Below are positions 25,530-33,764 of a DNA stretch of 41,714 nt, in pieces. The stretch comes from Acidimicrobiaceae bacterium (GTDB taxonomy: Bacteria; Actinomycetota; Acidimicrobiia; Acidimicrobiales; RAAP-2): NCBI GenBank assembly GCA_003155915.1, contig PMFA01000001.1, positions 1 to 41,714 on the forward strand, written 5' to 3'. The notes under the pieces were generated by a model. It was not told where the DNA came from. It was given only the letters and a program-made list of their open reading frames with translations, and ran no database searches. The first letter of the stretch is position 1; each line of letters starts with the position of its first letter. The position numbers and the translations under genes are program-made.

Positions 25530-26924
25530 GTGGCAACGCCAAAGAAATTCGCCATTCGGACCTTCGGGTGCCAGATGAACGAGCACGATTCGGAGCGTCT
25601 CGCCGGGCTCATGGTCGCCGACGGCATGGTCGCGACCGCTGACGAGGCCGAGGCCGACGTCGTCATCTTCAATACCTGCACGATCCGCGAGAACGCCGAC
25701 CTGAAGCTCTACAGCGCGCTGGGACAGATGAAGGCGATCAAAGAGGCCCGGCCCCAGATGCAGATCGCGGTGGGCGGGTGCATGGCCCAAAAGGACCGCC
25801 ACCAGATCCTGGAACGCGCCAACTGGGTCGACGTCGTGTTCGGGACGCACAACCTGGCTTCGGCACCGCGGTTACTCGAGCGCTCACGTTCCGAGGGCCC
25901 GATCGTCGAGGTCCTGGACGCCCCGGACCACGAGGTCAATCGCGACATGGCCCCCGCGCTCTACGCGGTGCGCGAGCTCGCCTTCGCGGCCTGGATCACG
26001 ATTCAGACGGGGTGTGATAACACCTGCGCCTACTGCATCGTGCCGTCGGTGCGCGGCGAAGAGATCAGCCGACCGTTCGACGATTTGGTGCTCGAAGCCG
26101 AGATGCTCGCCGCCTCCGGGGTCAGCGAGATCACGTTGCTCGGCCAGAACGTCAACTCCTACGGGCGAGACATCACCCGTCGACGCCCCCTCTTCGCCGA
26201 TCTCTTGCGCGCGGTCGGGCGGGTCGAGGGGATCGAGCGGATCCGCTACACGAGTCCCCACCCCAAGGACCTGAGTCCCGAGACGATCGCGGCGATGGTC
26301 GAAACGCCGGCGGTCTGCCCGCAGCTGCATCTCCCGCTGCAGTCCGGCTCGGACCGGGTGTTGAAGGCGATGCGCCGAAGCTACAAGGTCGATCGCTACG
26401 TGGACCGGCTGGCTCGAGCGCGCGCCGCCATTGACGACCTCGCGGTCACGACGGACTTGATCGTGGGATTTCCCGGTGAGAGCGACGCCGACTTCGACGA
26501 GACGCTCGAGGTCGTGGCGGCCTGTGAGTTCGATTCGGCCTACACCTTCATCTTCTCGCCGCGCGAAGGAACGAGGGGCGCATTGATGAGCGCACAGTTC
26601 ATCCCCGAGGACGTCATCAAGTCGCGCTTCGAGCGGTTGAAGAAGGTCCTCGACCGCTCGGCGTTGCGTAAGCACGAGGCTCGTGTCGGGCGCCGTGAAG
26701 AGGTGCTCGTCGAAGGACCGTCACGACGAAACGAACGGATGCTCTCGGGACGCACTCGTCAGGGAAAGCTCATTCACTTCGCCCAAGTGGACGAGTCGCT
26801 ACGCGCCGGCTCGCTCGTGATGGTGGACGTCACGCACGGCGCGCCGTACCACTTGCTGGGGGAGTACGTCTCGACGGTGCGCGCGCCTCGTCACAAGGTT
26901 CGGATTCCCCTGCTCCACTCGTGA
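25530..26924 (+). CDS. miaB: tRNA-2-methylthio-N6-dimethylallyladenosine synthase MiaB
   Basis: MiaB adds a methylthio group to i6A37 in tRNAs reading UNN codons. The 464-residue radical-SAM enzyme has an N-terminal UPF0004 domain whose cysteines C14, C50 and C84 bind the auxiliary iron-sulfur cluster. The radical-SAM triad is CxxxCxxC (C162, C166, C169, in GCDNTCAYC), and a C-terminal TRAM domain spans about 385-455. It is followed, with a 4-base GTGA overlap, by miaA, whose product makes the substrate i6A. GTG start with a TAGGCT box 6 bases upstream. Confidence 0.96.
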   Translation: MATPKKFAIRTFGCQMNEHDSERLAGLMVADGMVATADEAEADVVIFNTCTIRENADLKLYSALGQMKAIKEARPQMQIAVGGCMAQKDRHQILERANWVDVVFGTHNLASAPRLLERSRSEGPIVEVLDAPDHEVNRDMAPALYAVRELAFAAWITIQTGCDNTCAYCIVPSVRGEEISRPFDDLVLEAEMLAASGVSEITLLGQNVNSYGRDITRRRPLFADLLRAVGRVEGIERIRYTSPHPKDLSPETIAAMVETPAVCPQLHLPLQSGSDRVLKAMRRSYKVDRYVDRLARARAAIDDLAVTTDLIVGFPGESDADFDETLEVVAACEFDSAYTFIFSPREGTRGALMSAQFIPEDVIKSRFERLKKVLDRSALRKHEARVGRREEVLVEGPSRRNERMLSGRTRQGKLIHFAQVDESLRAGSLVMVDVTHGAPYHLLGEYVSTVRAPRHKVRIPLLHS

Positions 26925-27856
26925 GTACCGAACACGTCGCGGTCGCGTTGGTCGGTCCCACCGCCTCGGGCAAGTCGGCGCTCGCGCACGCGTTGGCCTT
27001 CGATCACCACGACACCGTCGAGATTCTGGCCGTCGACGCGATGACCGTCTATCGCGGCATGGACATAGGGACCGCCAAACCGACGCGCGCCGAACGCGCC
27101 GAGGTGAGCTATCACCTCCTCGACCTCGTCGAACCGAGCGACGAGTTCACGGTGGCCCAGTATCAAGAAGCCGCACGCCTCGCGGCCGCGGACGTCTGGC
27201 GAGCCGGCCACAAGGTCCTCTACGTCGGCGGCACCGGGCTCTACGGTCGTGCGATTCTGGACAACCTCGCGATACCGGGTCAGTACCCGAATGTTCGCAC
27301 GCTGCTCGAAGCACGGGCGAAGGATGAGCTGCCGGCGCTCTACGGCGAATTAGAGGTGCTCGACCCGCTGGCCGCGAGTCGCATGGAGGCGACCAACGCA
27401 CGGCGCGTCGTGCGAGCCCTCGAAGTCACCCTCGGGGCGGGGCGACCGTTCTCCTCCTACGGTGAGGGTCTCCTCACCTACGGTCGTGCGCGAGTCGTGC
27501 AAATTGCGTTGCAGAGTGATTTCGAGCAGTTGGACCTGCGCATCGCGAATCGTTTTCGCTCGTGGATGGACCGGGGACTACTCGAAGAAGTGACCGCGCT
27601 CGCCAGTGCGCCCGGCGGCCTGAGCCGCACGGCGCGCCAGGCCGTGGGCTACCGCGAGCTGTTGCGACACGTGGAAGAGGGCGCCGATCTCGAGGCGTGC
27701 GTCGAGGACGCGATCATCCAGAGCCGACGACTGGCCCGTCGACAACGCTCGTGGTTCCTGCGCGACCCTCGAATCGAGTGGTTCGACGACGCCCACGAAG
27801 CGCGCTTACGACTGCTCGGCGTGCTGAATGGTCCCGACGGGTTCGTGCGAGACTAG
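26921..27856 (+). CDS. miaA: tRNA dimethylallyltransferase MiaA
   Basis: MiaA transfers a dimethylallyl group from DMAPP to A37 of tRNA. The 311-residue product has the P-loop GPTASGKS (12-19), DAMTVYRGMDIGTAKP around 41-56, with DAMTVY where many MiaA have DSMQVY, and VGGTGLY near 101. RQAVGYREL lies near 230 and the C-terminal RQRSWFLRDPRIEW near 270. The GTG start overlaps the miaB stop (GTGA). dapF follows after 5 bases, so miaB-miaA-dapF-hflX-dapC reads as one operon. Confidence 0.95.
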   Translation: MSTEHVAVALVGPTASGKSALAHALAFDHHDTVEILAVDAMTVYRGMDIGTAKPTRAERAEVSYHLLDLVEPSDEFTVAQYQEAARLAAADVWRAGHKVLYVGGTGLYGRAILDNLAIPGQYPNVRTLLEARAKDELPALYGELEVLDPLAASRMEATNARRVVRALEVTLGAGRPFSSYGEGLLTYGRARVVQIALQSDFEQLDLRIANRFRSWMDRGLLEEVTALASAPGGLSRTARQAVGYRELLRHVEEGADLEACVEDAIIQSRRLARRQRSWFLRDPRIEWFDDAHEARLRLLGVLNGPDGFVRD

Positions 27857-27861
27857 AAGAA

Positions 27862-28629
27862 ATGGCCTTGCGATCTCTCCAAAAATGGCACGGTGCGGGG
27901 AACGATTTCCTCGTAGAAGTGAGCGAACACGGAACTGCGCCGTGGTGGGACGCCGAACGGGCCCGAGCGGTCTGTGATCGAACGACCGGCGTCGGCGCCG
28001 ACGGACTCCTGCTCGCGACCTTGGGCTCTGAGGTCTCGATGACGCTCTACAACGCCGACGGCTCCGCGGCCGAGATGTCGGGCAACGGCATTCGCTGCCT
28101 CGCCGCCGCCGTTCGCCGCACGACGAACGGCACCTGGGACACGCTCGAGGTGCACACGATCGCGGGAGTGCGCACGGTGACCTTGAAGATGGAAGACACC
28201 TCCGGCTACGGCAGTGTGGAGATGGGCGACGTGACGTTCGGTGAGACGCTGGCCGGTACCCTCGGGGTCGCCTACGTGGGCAATCCGCACGTCGTGGTGC
28301 GCGACGACCCCAAGTGGACCGACGAGATGCGATCAGAACTCGCCGAAGAACTCTCCCTCGACTTCGACGGCGTCAACGTCGAATTCTTGACCGTCGAAAG
28401 CGAGGATCACCTCTCGATCAAGGTGATCGAGCGCGGCGTCGGCTGGACCAGGGCCTGCGGGACCGGTACGTGCGCGGTGGTCGCGGTCGCGCACCGCGAC
28501 GAGATGTGTGGCACCGACGTCACCGTCGACAATCCCGGCGGCGCGCTGCACGTGACGCTGAATGGCGCGGCGGCGACGTTGAGCGGTCCGGTGCAGTTCG
28601 TGGCGAACGTGGAATGGCTCGAAGCGTGA
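27862..28629 (+). CDS. dapF: Diaminopimelate epimerase with Ser at the usual Cys73
   Basis: DapF interconverts LL- and meso-diaminopimelate using two cysteines as acid/base. The 255-residue product starts LQKWHGAGNDFLV and has NADGS near 64-68. At the first catalytic site it reads SGNGIRC with Ser73, where E. coli has CGNGARC with Cys73. The second cysteine is present (C199 in RACGTGTC). A cysteine remains at 79. The codon is TCG, two changes from a cysteine codon. ATG 27862 is preceded by AGAAGA; the frame is open further upstream inside miaA. hflX overlaps its stop. The substrate is supplied by dapE at 31850. Confidence 0.92.
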   Translation: MALRSLQKWHGAGNDFLVEVSEHGTAPWWDAERARAVCDRTTGVGADGLLLATLGSEVSMTLYNADGSAAEMSGNGIRCLAAAVRRTTNGTWDTLEVHTIAGVRTVTLKMEDTSGYGSVEMGDVTFGETLAGTLGVAYVGNPHVVVRDDPKWTDEMRSELAEELSLDFDGVNVEFLTVESEDHLSIKVIERGVGWTRACGTGTCAVVAVAHRDEMCGTDVTVDNPGGALHVTLNGAAATLSGPVQFVANVEWLEA

Positions 28630-29906
28630 CCTATATACCCACTACCCTCATCGATCGCACGATCCGCGAGAAGATCGTCCTCGTCGGAGTGCAGTTCCCG
28701 GGCGTCACCCAAGACGAGCTCGATTACCAGCTCGACGAATTGGCACTCCTCGTCGACACGGCCGGTGCCGACGTGGTCGCGCGAGTCCTCCAGCGACGTG
28801 ACTCGCCCGATCCCGCGACGTTCCTCGGTTCGGGCAAGGTCCAAGAACTTCGTGAGATCTGCCTCGCGGTCGACTCCGACACCGTTGTCTTCGAGCACAA
28901 CCTCTCACCGGCCCAGCAGCGCAACCTGGAGAAGATCCTCGGGCGAACGGCGATCGACCGCACGGCCGTGATCCTGGACATCTTCGCCCAGAACGCTCGC
29001 ACGCCCGAGGGCAAGGCGCAGGTCGAGTTGGCACTGTTGCAGTACCGCCTGCCGCGTCTGCGTCGGGCCGAGGGATCGTTCTCCCAACAGGCCGGGGGTA
29101 TCGGTACGCGAGGACCGGGCGAGACCCAGCTCGAGACCGACCGGCGCCGCCTCGTGAATCGAATCCACGCTATTCGCCGCGAGTTGAAAGAGATCGACCG
29201 CACGCGCAACGTCCAGCGTCAGGGCCGCCAACGCGGACGTCACCGCGAGGTCACCCTCGTCGGCTACACCAACGCGGGGAAGTCCTCGATGCTGAACGCC
29301 ATCACCGACGCCGGCGTGGAGGCCGAGGACCGACTGTTCGTCACACTCGATCCCCGCACGCGTCAGCGCCAACTGTCCGGCGGTGAGACCGTCCTCTTTA
29401 CTGACACGGTCGGCTTCATCTCGAATCTGCCGCACGACCTCGTGGACGCCTTCATGTCCACGCTGAAGTCGGTCCAACTGGCGGACCTCTTGGTGCACGT
29501 CGTCGACGGCTCGAACGACCACGCCGAGGAACAGATCGCCGCCGTGCGAGAAGTGCTGCGCGAGATTGACGCCGACCGCGTACCCGAACTACTGGTGTTC
29601 AACAAGGCCGACGTGCCGGGATCACGGGCCCGCGATTTGGCGAAGCTGCACGAAGGCAGCGTCTGGGTCTCGGCCGTGACCCACGAGAACTTAGAGGCCG
29701 TGATCGCCACGATCGGCGATCGCCTCCGGGCCAACGACCGGGTGGTGACCCTGCACTTACCGCTCGACCGCGGCGACCTTCTGGCGCGAGCACACCGCGA
29801 AGGCGAGGTGGTCGACACGTCGATCACCGACGACAGCGTCGTGGTGCGGGTGTTGCTCGATTCGGTGAGCGTGGCCCACTTCGACGAATGGCGGGTACCG
29901 GCGTGA
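28626..29906 (+). CDS. hflX: Ribosome-splitting GTPase HflX
   Basis: HflX binds 50S/70S ribosomes and splits stalled ribosomes under stress. The 426-residue product has the N-terminal HflX domain (about 15-150, with GSGKVQEL near 65), a coiled linker with GGIGTRGPGETQLE (about 155-170) and the G domain. That domain has P-loop GYTNAGKSS starting at G213, DTVGFI near 260 and NKAD near 325. A short C-terminal domain closes it. GTG 28626 is preferred because it makes a GTGA overlap with dapF, like the other junctions here; ATG 28614 in the same frame is the alternative. Confidence 0.94.
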   Translation: MTYIPTTLIDRTIREKIVLVGVQFPGVTQDELDYQLDELALLVDTAGADVVARVLQRRDSPDPATFLGSGKVQELREICLAVDSDTVVFEHNLSPAQQRNLEKILGRTAIDRTAVILDIFAQNARTPEGKAQVELALLQYRLPRLRRAEGSFSQQAGGIGTRGPGETQLETDRRRLVNRIHAIRRELKEIDRTRNVQRQGRQRGRHREVTLVGYTNAGKSSMLNAITDAGVEAEDRLFVTLDPRTRQRQLSGGETVLFTDTVGFISNLPHDLVDAFMSTLKSVQLADLLVHVVDGSNDHAEEQIAAVREVLREIDADRVPELLVFNKADVPGSRARDLAKLHEGSVWVSAVTHENLEAVIATIGDRLRANDRVVTLHLPLDRGDLLARAHREGEVVDTSITDDSVVVRVLLDSVSVAHFDEWRVPA

Positions 29907-31006
29907 GCTTCACGCCACCCCCGTACCCGTACGAGCGCCTCGACGTCATACGAAAACTCGCGTCGGTTCACGACGGCGGCGCCATCGAGTGTTCGATCGG
30001 GACACCGATCGACGCGCCACCGGACGCGGTGCTGCGGGAGTTGGCGAAGGGCATCGGAGCCCGCGGCTATCCGACGTCACAGGGTTCGAGCGATCTTCGA
30101 GACTCGGCGGCCGCGTGGCTGCAGCGACGATTCGGTGTCACGATTTCGAGCAACGACGTGGCGGCCTGTATCGGCACCAAGGAGTTCGTCGGCACCCTCG
30201 CGGGCTACCTGCACCTGCGAACGCCCGAGCGCGACACGGTGTTGTACCCGGCGATCAGCTATCCGACCTACGCGATGGGCGCGACACTCGCCGGTCTGCG
30301 CCCGGTGCCGGTCAAGATGCGCGATGGTCGACTCGACCTCGCGTCAATCGATGCCGAGGACGTCGCGCGCGCGCTCGTCCTGTGGGCGAACTCGCCATCC
30401 AATCCGACCGGATACCTCGATGACCTGGAAGCGATCGCTGAGTGGGGCCGCCGCCACGGCGTGCCCGTGGCGAGTGACGAGTGCTACGCGGAGTTCACCT
30501 GGGCCGGGGCGCCGAGGTCGATCCTCGAACACGGCAGCGCCGGCGTACTCGCGGTACATTCGTGTTCCAAGCGCTCGAACCTCGCTGGCATGCGCGCCGG
30601 TTTCTACGCCGGCGACGAGGAGTTGGTCGGCTACCTCAAACTCGTGCGCCAGCACGCGGGCTTCATGGTGCCCGCGCCGGTACAGGCGGCGGTCGCCGTC
30701 GCCTTCGACGATGACGAGCACGTCAACGTCCAACGCGAGCGCTACCGCGATCGTCTGACGCAGATGTCCGGCGCACTCCAGGACTTCGGTGTCGAGGCCC
30801 CGATGCCCGAAGGCGCCTTCTATCTCTGGTGCTCGAAGGAGGGCCTCGACGGCTGGCAACTGGCGAGTGAGATCGCCGAGCGCTCGGCGCTCGTGACCAG
30901 CCCGGGCGAACTCTACGGCGAGGATGGGCGCGATTTCGTGCGGCTCGCGGTCGTCCAGAGCGACGAACGACTCGCGCTGGCCGCCTCGAGACTTCGAGGC
31001 GTTTGA
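29903..31006 (+). CDS. dapC: Succinyldiaminopimelate transaminase
   Basis: DapC transfers an amino group from glutamate to N-succinyl-2-amino-6-ketopimelate in the succinylase lysine route. The 367-residue fold-type I PLP enzyme has NSPSNPTG near 168-175, SDECYAEF near 193-200 and the PLP lysine K223 in SCSKRSNLAG, as in the actinobacterial DapC family. GTG 29903 overlaps the hflX stop by 4 bases; ATG 29888, five codons upstream, is an alternative. dapD follows 22 bases later. Position between dapF and dapD/dapE supports this assignment over other aminotransferases. Confidence 0.9.
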   Translation: MSFTPPPYPYERLDVIRKLASVHDGGAIECSIGTPIDAPPDAVLRELAKGIGARGYPTSQGSSDLRDSAAAWLQRRFGVTISSNDVAACIGTKEFVGTLAGYLHLRTPERDTVLYPAISYPTYAMGATLAGLRPVPVKMRDGRLDLASIDAEDVARALVLWANSPSNPTGYLDDLEAIAEWGRRHGVPVASDECYAEFTWAGAPRSILEHGSAGVLAVHSCSKRSNLAGMRAGFYAGDEELVGYLKLVRQHAGFMVPAPVQAAVAVAFDDDEHVNVQRERYRDRLTQMSGALQDFGVEAPMPEGAFYLWCSKEGLDGWQLASEIAERSALVTSPGELYGEDGRDFVRLAVVQSDERLALAASRLRGV

Positions 31007-31016
31007 ACCTCGCCAG

Positions 31017-31022
31017 TACGAT
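31017..31022 (+). promoter_or_regulatory. Leaderless-type -10 box for dapD
   Basis: TACGAT is followed by exactly 6 bases and the dapD ATG (31029), in the only non-overlapping gap of the dapC-dapD-dapE cluster. Confidence 0.5.
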
Positions 31023-31028
31023 GGCGAC

Positions 31029-31853
31029 ATGAGCGATCTCGAAACGCGCATCAGCCAGTGGTTCGACAGCATCTCGGAGATGACGCCGGAGAACGTCGAG
31101 GCTCGCCGCGACGTGGAGCTCGTGATCACCAAACTCGACGACGGACAAGTCCGCGTGGCCGACGTTGGGCCGACCGGCGCCGTCGTCGTGCACGAGTGGG
31201 TGCGCAAGGCGATCCTGCTGCTCTTCCGTTTGCGCGGTTTGGAAAAGTCCGAAGTCGGTCCCTTCGAATACCTGGACCGATTGGAGTTGAAGCGCGACTA
31301 CGAACGGCGCGGTGTTCGCGTGGTGCCGGGAGCCTCGGCGCGCCGGGGGAGCTTCCTCAGCCGCGGGGTCATCTTGATGCCGAGTTACGTCAACATCGGC
31401 GCGTGGGTCGGGGAGAACACGATGGTCGACACGTGGGCGACCGTGGGCAGCTGCGCCCAGATCGGGGCGAACGTGCACCTTTCCGGTGGCGTCGGAATCG
31501 GTGGCGTCCTCGAACCAGCCAACGCCCTGCCGGTCGTGATCGAAGATGACGCGTTCATCGGAAGTCGCTGCATGGTCACGGAAGGCGCGCGCGTCGGGCG
31601 AGGATCCGTACTCGGTGTGGGCACGGCACTCGGACCTTCGATCCCAGTGATTGACGCCGCCACGGGCGAAGAGGTGTCGCGCGGCCACGTGCCCGACTAC
31701 TGCGTGGCGGTGTCGGCTAATCGCAAGCGGGTATTTGATGGCGGAGAGTTCTATTTGCCGTGCGTACTCATCATTCGTCGCTTGAGCGAAGGTGAGCGTC
31801 ACAGCAAGACCGCCCTCAACGACATTTTGCGCGAACACGGTGTGGCGACGTGA
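31029..31853 (+). CDS. dapD: Tetrahydrodipicolinate N-succinyltransferase, E. coli-type
   Basis: DapD succinylates tetrahydrodipicolinate using succinyl-CoA. The 274-residue product equals the E. coli enzyme in length. It shares the diagnostic block MPSYVNIGA, MVDTWATVGSCAQIG, NVHLSGGVGIGGVLEP in the left-handed beta-helix (about 118-165). The N-terminal helical domain has WVRKAILLLFR near 57-67. Mycobacterial DapD proteins are longer (about 317) and quite different in sequence, so this is the proteobacterial-type form. ATG 31029 has no clear Shine-Dalgarno but a TACGAT box six bases upstream. Its stop overlaps dapE by 4 bases. Confidence 0.95.
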   Translation: MSDLETRISQWFDSISEMTPENVEARRDVELVITKLDDGQVRVADVGPTGAVVVHEWVRKAILLLFRLRGLEKSEVGPFEYLDRLELKRDYERRGVRVVPGASARRGSFLSRGVILMPSYVNIGAWVGENTMVDTWATVGSCAQIGANVHLSGGVGIGGVLEPANALPVVIEDDAFIGSRCMVTEGARVGRGSVLGVGTALGPSIPVIDAATGEEVSRGHVPDYCVAVSANRKRVFDGGEFYLPCVLIIRRLSEGERHSKTALNDILREHGVAT

Positions 31854-32899
31854 GCCGATTGGACGACGCGCTCGAGCTCGTGGCGATCGATTCGGTGAGC
31901 CGCGGCGAGGCGGCGATTGCTCATCACGTGGCGGTCGTGCTCGCACGTAACCCCGATCTCGACGTGGAGCGAATCGGTGACAATGTGGTTGCGCGAACGA
32001 CGGGCCACCACGCCACACGACTCTTGGTCGCGGGTCACCTCGATACGGTGCCCGGCGACGCGAGTTCGGCCACGATCGTGGGCGACGAACTGCGCGGCGT
32101 CGGCGCGTGCGACATGAAAGGTTCGTTGGCGGTGATGCTCGAGCTGGCGTCCGCACCGACGCCACGCTCGGTTGAGGTCACCTGGGTTTTCTACGCCCGC
32201 GAGGAGATATCGCGAAGCGACTCCGGGCTTCTCGAGATCAAGGAACTCCGTCCGGACCTGTTGGACGCCGACGCCGCGATCCTCGCCGAACCGACCGACG
32301 GTCGTGTCGAAGCGGGATGCCAAGGTTCGTTGCGCGTGTCGGTCGTGATGAAGGGCGCGAGGGCTCATACGGCGCGACCATTCACGGGACGAAACGCCAT
32401 CCACCGTCTGGGTGACGTGATAACGAAAGTGGCCGGCTACGAGCCGCGAGCGACCACGATCGACGGGATCGAATTCGTTGAACAGCTCCAGGTCGTGGAC
32501 ATATCCGGGGGAGTGGCGCCGAACGTGGTGCCCGATCGAGCACTGTGCACGCTGAACCACCGATTCGCTCCCGATCGAACCAAGGACGAGGCGTTCGCCT
32601 GGATCGTCGAGTTTCTCAGCGACGTCACCGACACCGGCGACACGGTGCGACTCGTGGACTGGGCACCGCCCTCTCCGCCGTCGATGACCAATGAACGCCT
32701 CGCCTCACTGGTCGAACTGACCGGCGAGCGACCCAAGGGGAAGCTCGGCTGGACCGATGTCGCGACCTTCACCGAATTGAGTATTCCCGCGACGAATTTC
32801 GGTGCGGGCGATCCGTTGCTCGCTCATCGGAGCGATGAGTTCGTGACACTGGCGCAACTGGACCAGTTTGCTTCTGTGCTGTCAGCGTGGCTTAAGTAG
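31850..32899 (+). CDS. dapE: Succinyl-diaminopimelate desuccinylase
   Basis: DapE hydrolyses N-succinyl-LL-diaminopimelate to LL-diaminopimelate and succinate. The 349-residue M20-family metallopeptidase has GHLDTVP (H63, D65), ACDMKG (D88, bridging), AREE (E118 catalytic, E119) and AEPTD (147-150). The last zinc ligand is in AHRSDE near the end. A dimerisation lid lies at about 170-280. The start is GTG 31850, overlapping the dapD stop (GTGA). It converges on lexA across a 44-base gap in which no clear terminator is seen. Confidence 0.93.
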   Translation: MSRLDDALELVAIDSVSRGEAAIAHHVAVVLARNPDLDVERIGDNVVARTTGHHATRLLVAGHLDTVPGDASSATIVGDELRGVGACDMKGSLAVMLELASAPTPRSVEVTWVFYAREEISRSDSGLLEIKELRPDLLDADAAILAEPTDGRVEAGCQGSLRVSVVMKGARAHTARPFTGRNAIHRLGDVITKVAGYEPRATTIDGIEFVEQLQVVDISGGVAPNVVPDRALCTLNHRFAPDRTKDEAFAWIVEFLSDVTDTGDTVRLVDWAPPSPPSMTNERLASLVELTGERPKGKLGWTDVATFTELSIPATNFGAGDPLLAHRSDEFVTLAQLDQFASVLSAWLK

Positions 32900-32943
32900 C
32901 CGACGCCATGTCGAGGGGTCGCTACGACAAGGAGACGTTTCGA

Positions 32944-33567
32944 CTAGTAGCTTCGCAGGACTGAGATGACCTTGCCGAAGAGGAAGACGTCGCGAGCGTC
33001 GAACTCCATCGGTTCCATGGTCGCGTTTTCTGGTTTGAGAACGACACGGGTGCCCTGGGGAAAATAACGCTTCACGGTCGCCTCACCGCCCGGAATCTCC
33101 GCCACGACGATCTCGCCCTTATTGGCGGTGGTCTGGCGTTGCACGACGAGGTAATCGCCCGGCAGGATGCCCGCTTCGACCATGGACTCACCGCGAACTT
33201 CCAAAACGAAACTGTCACCGCGACCGGCAAACTGCTCGGGGATCGACATGAGTTCGTGCGCGATCTCCTGGGCGAGGACGCCGGTGCCGGCAGCGACGTC
33301 ACCCACGAAGGGGATGTAGCGGATGCGCTGATCGGGCGCGGGGTTCTCTACGTCGAGTCGAACCGTCAACGTGCGCGGCTGCTGGGGATTCTTTTCGATG
33401 TACCCGGCACGCTTCAGCACCTCAATGTGGTTGGCCACGGTGGCCGGTGATTTCAGTCCGACGTGATCACCAATCTCCCGGATGGTCGGTGGGAAGTTGC
33501 GCTCGCGCTGACAGGTAATGATGAATTCAAGGATCTGGCGACGCATGGGAGTGAGTACTTCGGCCAT
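32944..33567 (-). CDS. lexA: LexA SOS repressor
   Basis: LexA represses DNA-damage genes and cleaves itself when RecA is activated. The 207-residue product has a winged-helix DNA-binding domain (about 1-70, with PPTIREIGDHVGLKSPATV), the Ala93-Gly94 cleavage site (VAAG), and the catalytic dyad Ser128 (RGESM) and Lys166 (TVKRYF). The start is ATG at 33567 with a strong GAAAGGAAG ribosome site. A consensus promoter upstream is flanked by two LexA boxes, so autoregulation is clear. It is divergent from the YbaK-type gene and convergent with dapE. Confidence 0.97.
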   Translation of the reverse strand: MAEVLTPMRRQILEFIITCQRERNFPPTIREIGDHVGLKSPATVANHIEVLKRAGYIEKNPQQPRTLTVRLDVENPAPDQRIRYIPFVGDVAAGTGVLAQEIAHELMSIPEQFAGRGDSFVLEVRGESMVEAGILPGDYLVVQRQTTANKGEIVVAEIPGGEATVKRYFPQGTRVVLKPENATMEPMEFDARDVFLFGKVISVLRSY

Positions 33568-33582
33568 GGGCTTCCTTTCAAG

Positions 33583-33600
33583 TACGAACAGTTGTTCGTA
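33583..33600. promoter_or_regulatory. LexA operator 1 (SOS box)
   Basis: CGAAC-AGTT-GTTCG at 33585-33598 is a perfect Cheo-type box inside an 18-base palindrome TACGAACA-GT-TGTTCGTA. It covers the lexA transcription start region, so binding should block initiation. Confidence 0.9.
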
Positions 33601-33628
33601 GGATACTCCAGACGCAAATGGAAATCAA
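33600..33628 (-). promoter_or_regulatory. lexA promoter
   Basis: On the reverse strand TTGATT (33623-33628) and TATCCT (33600-33605) are 17 bases apart. One LexA box overlaps the -35 box and the other lies immediately downstream of the -10 box. Confidence 0.75.
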
Positions 33629-33639
33629 ACACCTGTTCG
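33626..33639. promoter_or_regulatory. LexA operator 2 (one mismatch)
   Basis: CAAAC-ACCT-GTTCG differs from the consensus at one base and overlaps the lexA -35 box. It starts 41 bases from operator 1, close to four helical turns, so two LexA dimers would lie on the same DNA face. Confidence 0.65.
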
Positions 33640-33750
33640 TAGTTCATTGGGCCCCGGGAATCGGTTCCCTTCCCTTTATTCCGTCCCGATGGATCGATGA
33701 ACGCTTCAACCAACCGCCGCCACTCAGGGACTACTGGTCGTGGAGGAGGC

Positions 33751-33756
33751 TACGTT
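33751..33756 (+). promoter_or_regulatory. Possible leaderless-type -10 box for the YbaK-type gene
   Basis: TACGTT ends 8 bases before ATG 33765. A GGAGGAGG run at 33742-33749 is too far upstream to serve that start well. Spacing is looser than at the six 6-base cases. Confidence 0.35.
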
Positions 33757-33764
33757 TTTGAGGT

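Noticed and set aside
28314-28613. Upstream extension of the HflX frame
   Set aside because: The extra codons are the shadow of dapF. The HflX-like sequence begins near 28626.
30723-32165. 480-codon reverse-strand ORF opposite dapC, dapD and dapE
   Set aside because: It spans three overlapping certain genes on the other strand, is Arg-rich and shows no domain.
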